Positions 62,561 to 64,000 of a DNA stretch of 64,000 nt are shown here, one piece after another. Position 1 is the first letter of the stretch; the number at the start of each line of letters is the position of its first letter. The stretch is taken from assembly GCF_002479495.1 (NCBI RefSeq), contig NZ_DLNQ01000005.1, positions 130,858 to 194,857 of the forward strand, written 5' to 3'. Under the pieces are notes generated by a model. That model did no database searches. It was not told the origin of the DNA and was given only the letters and a program-made list of their open reading frames with translations. Both the position numbers and the translations under genes were made by a program. The DNA comes from Brevundimonas sp. UBA7506. GTDB lineage: Bacteria; Pseudomonadota; Alphaproteobacteria; Caulobacterales; Caulobacteraceae.

Positions 62561-62854
62561 ATGAAGACGATCGTGATGCTGACGGCTTTTGCGGGCGCTG
62601 TGACGCTCTCTGCCTGCGCTCCGACCCATGATGCGGCGCCGGGCGCTGAACCGACGCCTGTGGCCTGCAAGGCTGGCGACTATCAGGAATATGTCGGCCG
62701 CAATCGCTCGACCATTCCCGCCGACGCTCCGCGCGGCCGCATCTTCCGCGTCCTGTGCAGCAGCTGCGCGGCGACCATGGACTTCCGCGACAACCGCGTG
62801 AACTTCACTTACGACGACAAGACCGAGGTCGTGACGCGCGTCAGCTGCGGCTGA
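62561..62854 (+). CDS. I78-type peptidase-inhibitor-like lipoprotein, copy 2
   Basis: 97 residues with lipoprotein signal and lipobox LSAC (C19). Mature sequence CKAGDYQEYVGRNRSTIP, CSSC in the middle and NRVNFTYDDKTEVVTRVSCG at the end match copy 1 (same length blocks, same cysteine positions). GAGGAACGCC precedes the ATG. Probably arose by tandem duplication. Role: periplasmic or outer-membrane-attached inhibitor of serine peptidases is the family idea; not shown. Confidence 0.7.
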   Translation: MKTIVMLTAFAGAVTLSACAPTHDAAPGAEPTPVACKAGDYQEYVGRNRSTIPADAPRGRIFRVLCSSCAATMDFRDNRVNFTYDDKTEVVTRVSCG

Positions 62855-62860
62855 CGTGAT

Positions 62861-63253
62861 TCAGGGGGCGGGCTTGACCGTGACCCGGATCACGTCCGCC
62901 CCCTCGGTCCCGACTTCATAACGGGCCGTGCCGCCGCGCCGCATGATCATGCGCGGGGCGGCGATTTCCTCGCCGTTGCGGAACAGATTCACCTCGGTGA
63001 CGAGCAAGTCCTCGGCGCCGTCACCCTGTTGGGCATAGACGGTGGTGTTGAAATCAAGCGCATCCTGGTCGCCGTTCAGGGTCAGGTTCGCCGTGCCGCC
63101 GACGGCGACGAAGGTGCTGGCCAGAACCACCTCCTTGCCCGCTTCCATCAATTGCAGCTCCACCGCGTAACGCTGAGGCGTCGCGTCCTGGGCCAGGGCG
63201 GGGAGCGCGATCAGCGCGGACGCGAGCGTCATCGCGGCGAACAGGTGGTTCAT
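62861..63253 (-). CDS. Small secreted protein of unknown function
   Basis: 130 residues with signal peptide MNHLFAAMTLASALIALPALA. Mature part is a beta-rich domain (YAVELQLMEAGKEVVLASTF, GGTANLTLNGDQ, TEVNLFRNGEEI). No family recognised. Convergent with copy 2 of the I78-like gene, 6 bp apart. Confidence 0.7.
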   Translation of the reverse strand: MNHLFAAMTLASALIALPALAQDATPQRYAVELQLMEAGKEVVLASTFVAVGGTANLTLNGDQDALDFNTTVYAQQGDGAEDLLVTEVNLFRNGEEIAAPRMIMRRGGTARYEVGTEGADVIRVTVKPAP

Positions 63254-63322
63254 GTCGGCGTCCTTTCAAGCGAGCAGCGTCTAGGTGCTGTGATTCATGT
63301 AGAACGTCGATATGGAAAGGCC

Positions 63323-63571
63323 TCAGCGCTCCAGGCCGTAGAGGGCGTCGGCGACGTCCTCGACCTTTTGACGGACCACGATCTCGGCGTCGCGCAGACC
63401 GCGATTGTAGAACAGCCGACCGATGTCGCGCTCAATGAACTCGACCAACATTTCGGCGGGAAGCTGGCCGACCTCGACTTCCATGTCATCGCGCAGATAG
63501 GCGCGCAGGCGGCTGGCCGCCTCCTGCAACTCTTCACGGGTCAGGACGGAAGAAGGCGGCTTCTTCGTCAT
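63323..63571 (-). CDS. DUF2164-family protein
   Basis: 82 residues from the ATG at 63571. Helical: TREELQEAASRLRAYLRDD then MEVEVGQLPAEMLVEFIERDIGRLFYNRGL, which is the DUF2164 pattern. Start overlaps the end of the upstream ABC-F gene by 4 bp. Function unknown. Confidence 0.85.
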   Translation of the reverse strand: MTKKPPSSVLTREELQEAASRLRAYLRDDMEVEVGQLPAEMLVEFIERDIGRLFYNRGLRDAEIVVRQKVEDVADALYGLER

Positions 63572-64000
63572 GCGACCTCGGCCAGGGCTTCCTCGGCGGC
63601 GATCCACTCGGCCTCGGCTTGATCGAGCTCCGCTTGGGTCTTGGCGCGGGCGCGCGTCAGGCCCTCTAGTTTTTTCGGGTCCTTGACCGGGGCGTTGGCC
63701 AGGTCGTCGTCCAGGCGGGCCAGGTCGGCGGTCAACTGGGTCATGCGATCCTCGGCCTTCTTCACCGCGTGACGCAGGGTGGACGGCGAGGGACCTTTCT
63801 TCTTCTCGACCTTGGGCGCAGCGGCGGGCGTGGGGGCGGCGGCCGTGACCTCCTCGCGCACCTGGGTCGGCTTCATGCCCGCCTGCTTGGCGCGGTCCAG
63901 GACGAACTTCTGATAGTCGTCCATGTCGCCGTCGAAGGGCTTCACCGAGCCGTCGGCGGCCAGCCACAGGCGGTCGGCCACCAGTTCCATCAACGAGCGG
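63568..64000 (-). CDS. ABC-F family ATPase, C-terminal part (cut by window edge)
   Basis: The frame is open to the window end; the last visible part begins with RSLMELVADRLWLA, the region just after the SHDR H-loop of the second ATPase domain of Uup/ABC-F translation factors. It continues with the linker (VKPFDGDMDDYQKFVLDRAKQ) and a coiled-coil C-terminal domain (DRMTQLTADLARLDDDLAN, ELDQAEAEWIAAEEALAEVA) as in Uup, which binds DNA or ribosome. The N-terminal part lies outside. Confidence 0.85.
   Translation of the reverse strand, partial: RSLMELVADRLWLAADGSVKPFDGDMDDYQKFVLDRAKQAGMKPTQVREEVTAAAPTPAAAPKVEKKKGPSPSTLRHAVKKAEDRMTQLTADLARLDDDLANAPVKDPKKLEGLTRARAKTQAELDQAEAEWIAAEEALAEVA

Noticed and set aside
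1..64000. tRNA, rRNA, CRISPR, insertion sequences, prophage genes
   Set aside because: Looked for cloverleaf 3' ends, repeat-spacer arrays, transposase or phage proteins; none could be supported.

Overview
The window is a high-GC (about two-thirds G+C by eye), gene-dense bacterial chromosome segment. Gene content, the very high GC3 coding, and a perfect CtrA-type box (TTAA-N7-TTAAC) between genes point to an alphaproteobacterium of the Caulobacteraceae. Brevundimonas fits best, but this is inference from content and not a database match. No rRNA, tRNA, CRISPR array, insertion sequence or prophage is visible. Almost every gap is under 300 bp.

Layout. 1-6367 (+): 3' part of hutI, a 1157-residue single-chain restriction-modification protein of the MmeI (Type IIL) kind, and a phytoene-dehydrogenase-like flavoprotein. 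6368-14195 (-): a single-domain response regulator and HWE histidine kinase, an exported GH10 xylanase, a BcsS-like outer-membrane protein, an NAD-dependent sugar epimerase, a processive-type GT2 glycosyltransferase and a UDP-glucuronate decarboxylase (UDP-xylose synthase). Together these look like a surface-polysaccharide locus with CtrA-type boxes in front of two of its transcription units. 14473-20002: orphan C5-cytosine methyltransferase, short Hsp70, GST, a secreted protein of lower GC, an ArsC/YffB-like protein and two small proteins. 20238-21609 (+): DUF6249 protein, ECF sigma factor and an overlapping membrane partner. 21755-25634 (+): TPR protein, bamB and der, closed by a bidirectional terminator.

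25739-35204 is mostly the minus-strand housekeeping series dnaB, alr, (yip1 on the plus strand), radA, cvpA, purF, VOC protein, SDR and an O-antigen-ligase-like protein. 35307-38966 (-): a small secreted protein and a TonB-receptor / Tat-exported DOPA-dioxygenase-like pair, preceded by a possible leader-peptide ORF with hairpins. 39136-40392 (-): rpsF-rpsR-rplI with a clear promoter and a cUUCGg terminator. 40629-43445 (+): an atypical Nramp-like transporter and a purple-acid-phosphatase-like enzyme. 43536-49781 (+): fabD, fabG, acpP, fabF, mltG, yicC and gmk (fatty acid synthesis, cell wall, RNA and nucleotide functions). 49829-60090 (-): L,D-transpeptidase, aminotransferase, rsmA, pdxA, surA, lptD, lptG and lptF (envelope biogenesis). 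60245-62854 (+): pepA, holC and two tandem I78-type lipoproteins. 62861-64000 (-): small secreted protein, DUF2164 protein and the C-terminal end of an ABC-F ATPase.

The most interesting content is: (1) the UDP-xylose synthase / processive GT2 / BcsS-like / GH10 set, which could make and trim a xylose-containing exopolysaccharide under CtrA control; (2) the leader-ORF / TonB / exported extradiol-dioxygenase unit; (3) the one-protein R-M system; (4) the ECF sigma factor with a non-zinc-finger membrane partner. All functional calls are homology recognition by eye. No search was run.
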